Assembly: GCA_025677815.1 (NCBI GenBank)
Contig: JAIXMP010000009.1
Span: 372,001 to 436,000, forward strand
Source of the DNA: Phascolomyces articulosus
Lineage: Eukaryota; Mucoromycota; Mucoromycetes; Mucorales; Lichtheimiaceae
Direction of reading: 5' to 3'
DNA: 64,000 bases
Shown one piece after another: positions 38,701 to 51,282 of this stretch (position 1 is the stretch's first letter; each line of letters opens with the position of its first letter). The position numbers were made by a program, and so were the translations under genes. Below the pieces are notes generated by a model. That model ran no database searches. It had not been told where the DNA came from and worked only from the letters and a program-made list of their open reading frames with translations.

Positions 38701-40921
38701 GTATCCTTACCAACCAATTCCATCTACCAAGCTTTGATGCACTTCCAGCCCAACATGATATCAGACTGATCATTCGTGAAATTCTTTTAATGGTCATGTC
38801 CAGTTATGACAAGGCTGATATTGTTCGGGAACTTGCTCAGCAACTGATGCATCTCTTATACCGTAGCGAGACACAATTGGCGATTGAAACACATGTTGTT
38901 CTCTTGGATCGACTGTGCGAAATTTCTCCCGAAGTGGCTCAACAGGTCAAGGCTTGGATAGGTCGTGCGGATGACGAGCGCAAGTTTGTGTTACCAGTTA
39001 CGCTCGCATTGATCAAGGGTGGTATGATTCATTTACCTGATTATGATCGTGAATTGGCACGACTTGTTGAACAAGGGCATGCTAGTGCTACAGATTATAC
39101 AGCTCGATTAGTTCATGCGACTCTCTTTGCTGAACCTCCTTTGGCTACACGTCAAGACATGATTGCATCCTTAGAAGCATTAAGTCGTATTCGAAATCCT
39201 GCACCCGATAGTGTCAAGTTATTGATGAACGAATTACGACAATTGACGGCTATTGAACGAAGCGAATATGAAGCATCAATTCGTGAACAATTTCGAGTTC
39301 AATTCGTTGACTGGGTCAAGCACTGTCAATTAGCTGGATCCACAGAGCAATCACGTCAAGCATTTATCATACAACTTTTTGATCAAGGCATTTTCAAGAA
39401 TGGTGGCAACAGTGATACTGTCGCTCTGTTTTTCCGTATTGCTATAGAAACGTCTATCGAGCATGCTATGCGACAAATGGACAAGGATACAAACAAAGTG
39501 TCAGTTTATATTCCCACTGATGCCTTGGCCAAACTTATTGTCGGTTACTCTCAATTGCTTGTTGAAAGCAGCAACGAACATTATGATTTGACACAATTCT
39601 TGTCTGTCATCATTGTGGTTCTGGCTCGTTACCATGAAGCGAGACAACAACAGTTTGATCAACGACCTTTTATGCGACTTTTTGTAAGCTTGTTGAACGA
39701 GTATCACCATAGCTCGGATACCCTCTGCATTACTGCCTTGTCTGCTATAGGCAATGTCTTGTATGTTGTTCAACCAAGACATTTTCCTGGATTTACATTT
39801 GCTTGGTTCCAATTGATCTCCCATCGAATGTTTATGCCCAAGTTATTATTAACTGAAAATCAAGCGGTTAGTTATCTTTATACATATAAAGTTGGATGAA
39901 ATTGAGGATTTATTGTGCTAACTAAAAAATACTTGATAATTGATAGGGCTGGTCATTGTTCCATCGTCTTTTAATCTCTGGATTACAATTCATGAGTCCT
40001 TATCTTTCTACGGAACTTCGAGATACCACAAGGTTGTTATACAGAGGCACTTTACGAATGTTACTGGTCTTACTGCATGATTTCCCAGAATTTTTGTGTG
40101 ATTATCATCAAAGCTTCTGTGATGTGATTCCTGCTTCGTGTATGCAATTACGTAATTTGGTCTTAAGCGCTTTCCCTCGCAACATGCGTCTTCCAGATCC
40201 ATTTACCCCTCAGCTCAAGGTGGACTTGCTTCCTGAAATCCGACTCGAACCACATATACTCTCTGATTATGCGGCAGCACTTGAGCCTGGTAATTTCAAA
40301 GAACAAATTGACGAATATTTGAAAACTCAAACACCTAGCAACTTTTTGAATACAATTTGTGATCAATTACGAACTGGAGATGAGTATGATGTTACCAAGA
40401 TCAATGCGTTTGTTTTTTATGTCGGTCTCGATGGTATTGGAAAACAAACTCAGGTACACCAAAGCATTCATTGGAAGACTCTTGAACAAGTCCTTGTCGA
40501 ATTGGATCCTGAGGGTAAATTACATTTATATATATTGAAAAGAGGGAGATGAGTATATTGTGGATTATCCAAAAGTGATAAAAAGTAGATATAGGTCACT
40601 CATAACAAATATTATAATGATAATATAGGTCGTTATCTTTATTTGGGTGCAATTGCCAATCAATTACGTTATCCCAACAGCCATACACACTATTTCAGCT
40701 GTGTGCTGCTTTCATTATTCAAGGAATCTGATGATGAATTTATCAAGGAACAAATAACAAGAGTACTATTGGAACGACTGATTGTCAACCGCCCACACCC
40801 ATGGGGCTTATTGATTACATTTATCGAATTGATGAAGAACCCGTGTTACAAGTTCTGGGAATACAAATTTGTTCGATGTGCAACTGATATTGAACGACTC
40901 TTTGAAAGTGTGTCTCGATAA
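32797..40921 (+). CDS. NOT1: CCR4-NOT complex scaffold subunit NOT1
   Basis: Fifteen exons: 32797-32964, 33217-33538, 33696-33954, 34092-34338, 34448-34561, 34679-35020, 35112-35309, 35422-35687, 35791-37054, 37165-37390, 37465-37766, 37851-38081, 38193-39866, 39947-40514 and 40629-40921. Every phase closes, giving 2157 aa (yeast Not1 2108). It is the scaffold of the deadenylase complex that shortens mRNA poly(A) tails. N-terminal helical repeats include [20 protein letters not shown]; the mid-region has [14 protein letters not shown] and [14 protein letters not shown]. The MIF4G-like CAF1-binding domain is at about 910-1130 ([34 protein letters not shown]). The CAF40-binding helices at about 1160-1420 include [16 protein letters not shown] and [15 protein letters not shown]. 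The C-terminal Not1 superfamily domain at about 1690-2157 holds [39 protein letters not shown] and [16 protein letters not shown]. The gene appears intact. Confidence 0.96.
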
Positions 40922-41643
40922 AAAAAATGTTAATAGTAATAACATTATCAATAACAATAATAATACTAATAACCAGTCAATAGCAACATATACACCACGC
41001 TTATACTCAACTTTACAACCAATAACGACAACACCTACGTAAAAAGCATAATTATCCTCTCTATTATATTATTATACATCATTTATATAAAAAAACATCA
41101 CAAACACTTACACATATAACACGCACTCTCACTCTTAATACAATTATATAACACATTCTCAAACAAATTCTTTCATTTTTTATACACATATATTCTCCAC
41201 ATATCTCATTTTCTTTCTTTCATGCAATTAGAAGGTGACCAACTGATTCACACAAAAGATAACATAAACATTAGGACACACTTCATGTATAATACATTTT
41301 CTATTTTTTCTTATATTGATACAAATTAATTTCTTTTTTTCTATCCTTCTGTTCTCGCTCTCCTCACTCCACACACTTTTTTCTTTCTTTCCTTCATCAT
41401 CCGTTTCCATATTTCAAATGATAAAGAAAAATGAAAAGAAAAAACTACCAGCGAAAAAAAATACTTAATCATTTTTATGAGTGGTTCTAAATTGTTTGGG
41501 TAAATGTATAAGAATTTAGAAGATTTCATGCTGGGCACTACGTCTTGGGTGTTTATATGCTGTAGCTTTATATTATTAATGCAGTCTCGTTTGATTTGAA
41601 GAGAAGGAAAATTTGTCCTTTTTTTTACTTTTTATAAAATAAC
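40922..41643. other. NOT1 3' flank and intergenic
   Basis: A-rich then CT-rich low-complexity DNA after the NOT1 stop. No gene was seen on either strand. Confidence 0.5.
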
Positions 41644-43831
41644 TATGGACCCACAAGAACGTCAGCAACAACCAACACCATCCCTATCAATCAATTAAAA
41701 AATAAAAGCTTGAACTCTCCTTCCATATCAAATATGCTTATAATGAATTTACAAACAAAAATAATCCTCTTTTGATACAACAACACGCATCGAATGATAT
41801 TGATTTGCTTGATACTCTTCTTATGCTCAAAATGCTCGCTGTGCGTGTACAAGTGTATGCGTTGAAAGGGAATTAAGAGCAAGCGATAGGCGATGCAGAT
41901 AGAATGTTTCATTCTTCCCCTCATTAAGCATCAGGATGCATTCGAAAGGGGGATGTTTATTCGATGTATAGACAACAACAATATGCTATAACAGTATATG
42001 AAGATGATTACAAAGCGTAGCACACTCCTCGTCTGCTTCTGATCAACAAACTCAGTGTCAATTATTAAGAACAAAAAAAACAATCATCTACACTAAATAA
42101 TAAAAGGCCTTTCGACTTTACCGCACGGTTACCAATGGAAGTTGGAAATATGGTGATTTCATTATTTTCTGAATACATCAAAGTCGCTTGTCTATTAACA
42201 AATCGATTACGGCGCTATTGCGTTTTTACCTGTTCAGATGCTTGGCGTTACCTGTATATTGGTGACAGATTAAAAGGTGCTCAATTGGCTCGCGTTTCAC
42301 AATACATTTCTCCTTATGTGGAGCACTTTGTCTTGGGTATTTCGAAGGAGGTAGTGCCCACGACATACTTTCAAAATATATTATTAGGTTACTTTAAAAA
42401 AAATACAGTCAGTACGGATTTAAGGTAATATTTGTGTCAGAATATATACGATCTATCCATTGGATTAGCAGTAAAAGATTTTATGAAATTATAAATAATA
42501 AATATTAACCCTTTCTAATCATTTATATAGTAATACGTAGTATTTATGCTGGCTTATTCAAGCAATAGTGTATTGTTCTGAAGAAAGCACTGAGGTCGAT
42601 GACATAAGTTCTATATCCCTTTCAACTAGTGTATTGGGACATTTGAGAAGCACGTTAACTGGTCTATATTTCGAAACTGACTTTTTAAAGCATGCTGTCA
42701 CCACGCACTCTGTGAAATCCTTTCAACTTGCGATTCCTTGCTGATCAAAAATAATGACTATCCACTTCAAAGCATTAGAATCAGATAGCAGGTCATTTTC
42801 TCGAACTGGCTCTAAAGGAATATAATTAGAGGCTATGGCGACTTGTTAAAGAGCTGTGTTGTTCCTGATATTGATTTTATCTACGGTTTTGTACAAAATC
42901 TCGAGATTTTGATTTATATTTGTGATTACGATGACGATGAACAACATAATAGTTTACCACAGCTAGTTATCAACGAGAGCAGTAGATTTAGGAAAACAGT
43001 AAATGGATTGAAGGTGCTGTCTGTAACACGATATATGTCTTTTGTCCCTGTTCTTTATAATTTTGCATCCATATTTCCATTGGTATATTGATATACAAGA
43101 ATTGAGAATTCCTTCAAGCTCTACGTTGCGATATTTCAAACTTCACGTTGGATAATTGGTCGACCTCACCTGTCGACAAAGCTTCAAAAAATTATAATAC
43201 CAAATTTTATGTCAAGCAATAAGGAACAATACACAGTATTTAACGTTCTTGAATATGGAATCAATCGATGATATGGGTGATGTGCTGGAGAGTACTATAC
43301 TGTAATACAGCAGCACAGAGCACACAAAATATTCCAAATAGCTCACCGGTCTGGAGCAGCAATCAATACAAACCTTATCAGGCCATCTCTTCCGTTTGCC
43401 TTTTACAATGTATTCGGCTTGTAGGGTTCCATGACGTAACGGATGATGTAATCTTTGCTTTGAATAAAGTCAAGACATTAAACAAAGTTTCGTTATGGAG
43501 CTTGCTTGACATTTCAACACAAGTCATTCTTCCACTTTTTAGTAATCCATTGAGGCGTTGTCAATTATCTCATATTACACTCAAAGGTATAGGTTCTGTT
43601 ATAGATGACGCGCTGTTGGTTCTCGGTAAAAGCACCAATAATCTCTCTTTTCTCAAATTGGGTTTTTTGGAGGAGGTTATGAATTATGGTATTCAATATC
43701 TATTAATCAATAGAGCAAGTTCCAACAAATTGGCAAAACTTAAAGTAGAAAAATGTACACGTGTCACGGAGAGCTGGCTAGAAGATTATGTAGCTGGCAA
43801 AGTAGATGTAATGAATTTATATTTTAATTAA
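41644..43831 (+). pseudogene. Decayed TPR/F-box/LRR paralogue of the next gene
   Basis: The order of motifs matches the intact gene at 44565-46815, broken by many stops and frame changes. A TPR region reads LAVRVQVYALKG, stop, EQAIGDADRMF and GCIRKGDVYSMY, against LLDIRAYAHAMQGHY and GYIRQGIIYSMYG in the intact copy. An F-box region at about 42117-42250 reads FTARLPMEVGNMVISLF and YIKVACLLTNRLRRYCVF, against FIAQLPIEIINDIIPLL. An intron with donor after 42424 falls at the matching place. The LRR part ends with LVGFHDVTDDVIFALNKVKT and KLAKLKVEKCTRVTESWLED. Stops occur early (SLSIN then TAA). A dead tandem duplicate is the simplest reading. Confidence 0.75.
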
Positions 43832-44564
43832 CGTATTATGTATGTGACTGATATAGATATGAATGTATAGTCTTTATTGTTGAATAATTCAATTTTCTAA
43901 ATTATATAAATGTCTGAAATATATTTTTTAATACTACCTTGTTAATTGAACTGATTATTATTATAAGGTAACATTACGTATACGCTTAATTAATCTCGCA
44001 TTTTTGGCTTGTTGATGAATATATGAAATAAAATAATCAAACATAATCTCTTGATATGCATAGATGGTATTTTTTACATGCGTGTCTCCTAATTCTTCAC
44101 AAAAGTTGTATAAACTTCTTAACTAAATGTAGTTGTTAGCTGTCTTCATTACAGGGTCAACTTTTGACTCAGGATACAAAGTTGATGAATCTTTGTTCAA
44201 ATTTTCTAGGAACATCAAGTTTATCTACTTTTGATATCTTCTAAAGTGGATGATTGTTGGTATATGCCCGTTGATTACCAAAAATAATTCTATAACCGAA
44301 TATTATGCAAAGTATGTGCAAAAGAAAGAATTGTATGAATAATATAATGAATGTGACCATTTTTTGATTTGGTTTATTTAGTCAAATACGCTCTATTTCG
44401 AGGAATACTTATGACAAGAATAGAAACTTTAGCTGTGATAGAATGGAAATATTGACCAGCATTTCTCTTAGAATTAAAGTTTCTCCTTCTCTTTTCCTCA
44501 TCCTCTCCTCTCTACTTTTTTTTATTACCTTGTCTAAAACTCAAGGTCGGGAAACAGCTTTAGA
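43832..44564. other. Intergenic between the two F-box copies
   Basis: AT-rich. No coding signal was seen. The T- and CT-rich stretch at 44475-44535 is probably the promoter of the intact copy. Confidence 0.5.
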
Positions 44565-46815
44565 ATGAACAAGTCTATATTGCCTATTCAACCTACCCAC
44601 TTGGGCTTGTTCGAGCAACGATTCCAACAAATTCAAAACACCCTTAATAATGGCACACATCACCAACTGATTCAAGATGTCACGACTGCAATAGATGACG
44701 TGTTTCAATCGCAACTTCTCGTGCTTCTCGACATTCGGGCTTATGCTCATGCCATGCAAGGCCATTACAAACTTGCTTGTACTGACGCACAACAAATGAT
44801 AGAGTATGCACCACGTGTTCCGACGGGATATATTCGACAAGGCATCATATATTCCATGTATGGTAGGCAGACACAAGCGATTGAAATATTTGATCGTTGC
44901 CTTGAACTACCTGTTGTCAACTATATCAGTGATAGAAAACTGAATAAAGATTCGGGACAACAACAACTACAAAATGAGAATGATATGGAAAGGTTATTAG
45001 CTTGTAAAAACGAAGCCATATTATTGAATCAAAAGAGAGTTGACTTTATTGCACAGCTTCCAATCGAAATTATAAACGACATTATTCCTTTGCTACCGAA
45101 AAGTACAAAAGTCTCATGCATGCGGGTATCGAAAATATATTGTTATCGAACGCTCAATTGTGCAGGAGCATGGAAAACCTTATCGGCTAATGAAAGTCGA
45201 GAGGATAGTCAGATTGCTGTTATGATGGAATCTATAAGTGGACATATCGAGAAACTTAGAATAAATACACCCAATAAAGCAGTTTGCTCAAAGTACCTTC
45301 AATGTATGAGAAATGGTTTATTCAAGAGGATTCGATCCCTTACAATGACAGGTATAATATTAGTAATAATAAAAGTAATCACTACATAAAGCATCTATTA
45401 GCATTAAAAAAACTAATTAATTAACATTTTTTATAGGTTGTTGTACAGGAGACCTACGAAGCTCTGCCTTTGTTTTGTCAACTGCTCTTTGGCAAGCAAG
45501 GTCCACCCTTAGATACTTTGAAATTCATATTGACGATGACTTTAACAAGGTCACATTGACTGATATCTTATTGGTATGTAGCAATATCACGGATCTTACA
45601 TATATAGCACATAATACTCTGGTGGATCTACGAGATCAAGATCTGATTGGATTACACAATGAAAATCTACCGCTTGCAAGTTTGGAAGTCAAGTCATCCA
45701 ATATTACAAAGCAAACTGTAAAAACGATCCTACAACGATATATCCAATTAAGACGACTGGTAATAAATGGATGTGACAGTTCAGTCATCGATTCAATTGA
45801 TCAATATGCAACAGAGAATCTGGAGATCTTGGGTTATAATACCCGAAACGTTCCAACTCTACAATCCCAACAGCAACAGCAACTGTCATTACCACCATCA
45901 CCACCATTGGATGATTATACCCAAAATCAAGATATCAAACAAATGGACGTGACTCGAGGTTTGCGAAAAATCATTGCAATGAACAACGACCAGGGACGGA
46001 TGGTTCACACGTCAACATTTTTCCCGATTATTTACAAGAACAGGAAATCGATTGAAACTATTTCCATATCATTAACAGATTTGATCCGCGATGAAGTACA
46101 GGATATCAACTCGGCCTATCCGGATTTCCGTCTCAACAGACTAACAGATATCACATTTTGGCCGACGCCTCGACTGCAGCGCCTTTTATTACAATCCATC
46201 CCTTCTACTATTACCACATTAAAACACGTAACGATTAGATATTCAGAAGATGCCAGCGATATTTACAGAATGCTCTTACGCCTACCACCACTTGAAACAC
46301 TTCGTATTCTGTCGGTGGATACGACTGGATTAGAAAAACAATGCCTTGTTGAATTATTCGAACGGTATGCTCAACTTTCGGAAAGTTCACATGGATCAGT
46401 ATCGTTAAAGACTGTTTCTTTATGGCATGGGGATCTAGTGGATGATACGGTATTGAGCGTGTTGGGAGATATCAAAACGTTACATCATGTCACATTATGG
46501 GATCTGCATAGTGTTACTACGCAAGGTCTTCAGGACTTGATGAAAAAATTATATAATCAATTGACATGTATTGACATCAAGGCAATGAGTGCTGTTACCG
46601 ATATTGTTGTTGCTGAACTGGGTGGGTCAGATACATTGACAACTATTGGATTGGATGGGTTACCTAAAGTCACAAATCAAGGCATACGAGCATTAATCGA
46701 CAAAAAAGTTTCAAATCCAAAGCTGTCTAGTCTTACTATTACGAACTGCTCATCAGTGACGGATGAGTGTATCCAATATGTGAAACATAAAGTAGATGCA
46801 GTTGTTCATGGATAA
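44565..46815 (+). CDS. TPR/F-box/LRR protein, Dia2/Pof3-like
   Basis: Two exons (44565-45351, 45437-46815) join in phase to give 721 aa. The N-terminal TPR region (about residues 10-130) contains LLVLLDIRAYAHAMQGHY, ACTDAQQMIEYAPRVPTGY and QAIEIFDRCLELP. An F-box at about 163-205 reads FIAQLPIEIINDIIPLL and TKVSCMRVSKIYCYRTL. The C-terminal half is leucine-rich repeats such as SVTTQGLQDLMKKLYNQL and SSLTITNCSSVTDECIQYV. TPR, then F-box, then LRR is the order in budding-yeast Dia2 (732 aa) and fission-yeast Pof3, SCF ubiquitin-ligase receptors linked to replication and genome stability. F-box proteins hold substrates to Skp1-Cullin. The function here is inferred from architecture only. A dead copy lies upstream. 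Confidence 0.85.
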
Positions 46816-49800
46816 ATATAAATTACAAATAATAGTATAATTATGTCTAATCATAAAAAGAAAAAAGAACCTAGTTATATATTTCTTCGTTTGGTTTTTT
46901 AACCAACATAATAGTAGTTTGAATAGAAAATTCGTAACGACATTTTTTTCTTTATGTCGTAAGATTCACCATAATAAATATATACCATACAAAAATACCA
47001 ACTTTTTCCCTGTGTCGTTAGCTTGATTTCTTCTGGGTATACACTGATACCTAACACATAGGAACAACAATTGATGGTGGAATGGTCTTTTATCAGACTA
47101 CGTATTATTATGGTATATATATCCCACATTAAATAATACGTCCTCTCCTTAATCGAAAAATTGGGAAAAAAAAATTAAATCAATACATAAGAAACATCTT
47201 CCTGGAAGAAGTCACAGTTTACGTAATATTTCATATTTGTTCACAAAGAGAACTTGCCATTGCTTGTAGCTATGTCTTTTTCTTGAAGAATCAGCACAAA
47301 AAAAAAAAAAAAGAGGGAGAGTAAAGGAACCCCTGAAAATAAATCGACTCTAGTTCATGCAGCGAGGCCTTTTGTAACCAGTGAAACCAAATGTGTCACA
47401 CTACTAAACAGCTCAGTCAGGAACCACTAGTTTCCATGACGACAACAACTTGCTTCTACTTCTTTTTGACATTCATCCATCTAATTTAATACTTCTTTTA
47501 TTATCATATAATTTATATAAGCACGTCGACATAACATCCATTGACTCTATGCTTTATGGCGAACCTTAAATTAATATATAAGGACCACTTTTTTTTTGGA
47601 TCTCTCTGATTTTCAACAAGTACACTTGCATTAGGTTATTCCAAAACCTTGGTGGGTGATCAGTACCTGTACCATTAGTCCAAATAAAGGTATACTGAGG
47701 ATTTTGGTGTAATGCTATGGATTTTTAGCAAAAAGCTATTGGCAATGCCGCGTGAAATAATAGTGTGTGCTTTTTTTTTCTTTTTCTTTCTGTTTATAGA
47801 CATTCAAGTGATTCAGATTCACGATATTCAAGTATTTTTTATCTTTTGAGTCCTTCCAGTCTTTCAAACCATTCGCGTCTTTGTGTCTTTCAAGCCTTAC
47901 AAGTACTTAACATCTATCAAGTCATTCACGTTCTTCAACATATTTAGGATTTTACTTCTTAAATTAAAATAACATTTGGGTCAGCATCTTTCGACATAGC
48001 TAAGTTGTTTAGCTGTTTTGTCAATCAGCTGAAGGATAGGTTGGGTTTTTTCTTTTTAATAAACACAAAACTTAAAGGAAACATGATTGTCTGGATACTT
48101 TTTTTTAAAAGTATTTGCTATTGTATGGAAATAATCACTTAGTCATAGTTTCTTCGTGTTAATAGCGATTTATACCGTGCTCTCAATTTCAATATTTATT
48201 TATATATAATGTAGGAAAATATAAATTTATGTCTATCATATGATAATAGCATTAGTCATTCAAAGAAGTATAATTATGTAGCGCTATATATATATATGTT
48301 GGCCAATTTTTCATTGTTGTTGTTGTGAACTCAAATGATGGCGCTCCATAATGGGCGGTAGAGGGGTTGTCGATAGCAAGCGATCATAAAGGGTGTCAAG
48401 ACAGAGCATATTCATTAAGACAATGATTACCGAAATTGAACGCAACCACTCCCAGATTCGTGTAATGCCCAATGACTTGTAACATACGGAAGCTACAATA
48501 GGTAATAGAAAGATGACAAATTAATTGACAAAACGTAGAATCCTCCCTTACTATACAGACCCTTCTTTGTACCGATTCTGATGGGATGGCCCAAGCTTTA
48601 ATGTTGTGAGATGCTGATGCTGAAATGATAGGGAATCAACAGGTAAGGCAAACATGAGATCGATGTTGAAAAAATTCATCATAGAATGAGCATTCATACC
48701 CATGTAGATCATACTGGTAAACGATTCGAAGATCATTATAGAGGATCACTTTCAAATTCGGTACTTGATATAACTGGTATCTACATGAGCATGATATACT
48801 TCGTTTTATATATTATATTACACAAATTTAAAAACGAAACGATCATCATTTCTTTCATTCAATTATGATAGACGCGTGTTCCCCCCCCATACGGGGTTAC
48901 TTTTTTTTTTGTACCTTGGTTATTTTTTGTTGGTGAATATAGCGTTCTCCTTGAACTTCAATAAATATGTAAGCATTACTGTAAGTTAATAATAGATGGG
49001 TATTAATAGTACCTCAATAGACGTTTTACATGCATCCCAACATGTGGAATCACAAGCCGGATTGCCTAAGCTGTTCCTTGATTAAATTAAACTATTACCA
49101 CAGCTGATTCCATTGCGTGATAAGATCTTGTCATGCTAGCGAGACAATAGAAGCAATTGATAAATATTCTACTGACAACGCTGAAAAAATAATCAGAAAT
49201 AGTTCATGGGGAAATCATGTAATTAAATTCACCTTATGGCACATATTTAATTCAAGCTGGTAAAAAAAAAAGACCATCTCAGTTTGACACGAAATAATTA
49301 GATATATCATTGCTGAAGGAGAAGAAAAAAAGACTATACTATGTATATATAAGGTATATTAAAGTGATTCTTGTAAGATGAATATTTGTAGTAGTAACAT
49401 GATGGGAATTGGTTTGTTATTATATGATCGTCAGTAAAGGAATATTTGAGAGAAAACAAACAGTAGTTTGTAATACCGATATCCGAGAATTCTTCAAAAT
49501 TCTGTATACTCTTCTGCCCACATGTAATAAGTTTTGAAATCTTTGTATACTCATTTTGTAGGTACTAAATTCAAATCCTTGTATGAGGGCAGCTTCTAAT
49601 CTGAAATCTTTTGAGGGCTTTTTTTAGAATTCAGCATTCATTGAAATGAAATCTCGGTATTGTAAAGAAGAAATGGATACTATATTATTGTTATTAGAGT
49701 CTTCTATGATCCAATCGCCAAAGTACTACTACGCAATATCTGTGGCTCCTGTGACAAATGTCAAGGAATATGTTGATGTTTTACGAATTGGATGACGGTC

Positions 49801-51282
49801 TTCAGTGGTAGTGGAATCAATATAAAAAGATCGGAAGTGTCGCACATTGTCATCATCGTCCCATATAGCATGCTAGAGAATGAACATGTAAGTATAAAGA
49901 ATTACTTAATAACATTTTATATAAAGACCAGAAACCATGATAAAAACAAGGAAAACAACTTATGTTATTGGGACTTGAGGTAGGATCTTACTATGGCATG
50001 TGTTACGCATATCGGAGGGAAGTGGTACTTGATAATGAAGTAGGGGATGGTAAACATCTGTTACAAAAGAAGTACGTCAATTTCTTATTCAATAATTATA
50101 CACCTTTGATAATAGCATAAACTGTAACTATGTATAGAAAATGTTAAACTTCAGGACGCAGGATTTCATCTTGAATATTATTGATGCGTTAGCAATACTG
50201 TGCTGCGCTTTAAGTGCTGATTCTGTTTTTTTTGTGACCAGATGAAACAGTTATAGGTTTGGTCATAGAGTGAACCAGGTACAGCCAGCCAGGTACGACT
50301 TTTGGGTTTACGCTCTTCCAAAACAACAAGGAGTATTTTTTTTTCTTTTGACATTGAGCTGCTTCATTTACTTTTTAAAAAAAGGACTTGATACTACTAT
50401 GGGTTACTGTGCAACAAAATGGAGGGTGAGGCAAAAAAAAAATAAGTAGTCGACTTTTTTTCGCTTTCTCTTTCTTCTCTTTTCCTTTTTTTTTTCTCTT
50501 TGCAGTTTTCAGGCGTGAATGTGAGCGGACTCGGGTACATCGCATTCTCTCGGAAACAGGAGACCAAGAATGTTCACGCGCAAGGCTTCGACCTGATGAC
50601 TGGTAAAGTCGTCGGGACGATGACAACTGCATGAACATTATTGGTCACACTGTTTCTGAGAGAAATAGATGTATTGGGGTCCAATTGCAGAGATCCTCTC
50701 GTAAACTTGCCTTTATAACCCAAGGTTGTTTAGATTTCAACATCTATTCACCGATTTCAACATCTATTGGCGAAATTTTTCGTCACTAACAACGATCCTT
50801 GCAAGCAAGCATTGTCCTTTGGTTACAAGTCCTTTGGTTGCAAGTCTCTTGGCTACATACACTGTCCTTTGCTCAAGTTGGAACATAGTCATGTTTATAA
50901 TAATAACAATAAACTTTGTACTTTTTTAAGTGGTTGATATTATGTATTAGTTTTAGTTTCTTCATGTAAAAATCTTTAATTAAAAAAAACACGCAATCGT
51001 TTATTCATTGAAATTCATTGAAAGAATAATCTTTTAATCCTAATCAACTTTTTCTTTCTTGATCCTTTTTTTTCGGGACACTTCTGGATGCACAGACCAT
51101 GTCAACTTTAGAAAAAAAATATGTACAGTTGAAAGGTATGAGGGTGTTTTTTTTAAGTGTGAGTATGGGCCATCTCTATATATAATAATATAAGAGTAGT
51201 AATAATATCTATGAAAAAAGTTGCCTTTTTTTAATAAGGAACGCACTTGCGTTTGAAGTTCTTGCTGATTTCGGCAAAGATA
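46816..51282. other. Gene-poor tract, possible relics and short tandem repeats
   Basis: No intact gene. It contains degenerate 14-15-nt repeats at 47797-47946, a minus-strand protein-like piece at 48551-48736 (MMNFFNIDLMFALPVDSLSF), a G+C-richer piece at 50505-50634 behind a strong acceptor-like tract, and short direct repeats at 50730-50880. T-, A- and C-runs are frequent. These look like relics of old genes, but none could be rebuilt or assigned. Confidence 0.45.
47797..47946. repeat. Degenerate 14-15-nt tandem repeat
   Basis: The word TTCAAGT or close variants (TCAAGT, TTCAAAC, TTCAAGC, ACAAGT, ATCAAGTC) recurs every 14-15 nt across about 150 bp with CATTC or CTT between. Units differ at several positions, so this is an old, decayed array. 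Confidence 0.5.

Noticed and set aside
40441..40460. Possible donor CAG/GTACAC inside NOT1 exon 14
   Set aside because: The frame continues with conserved NOT1 sequence past this point and the real donor is at 40515.
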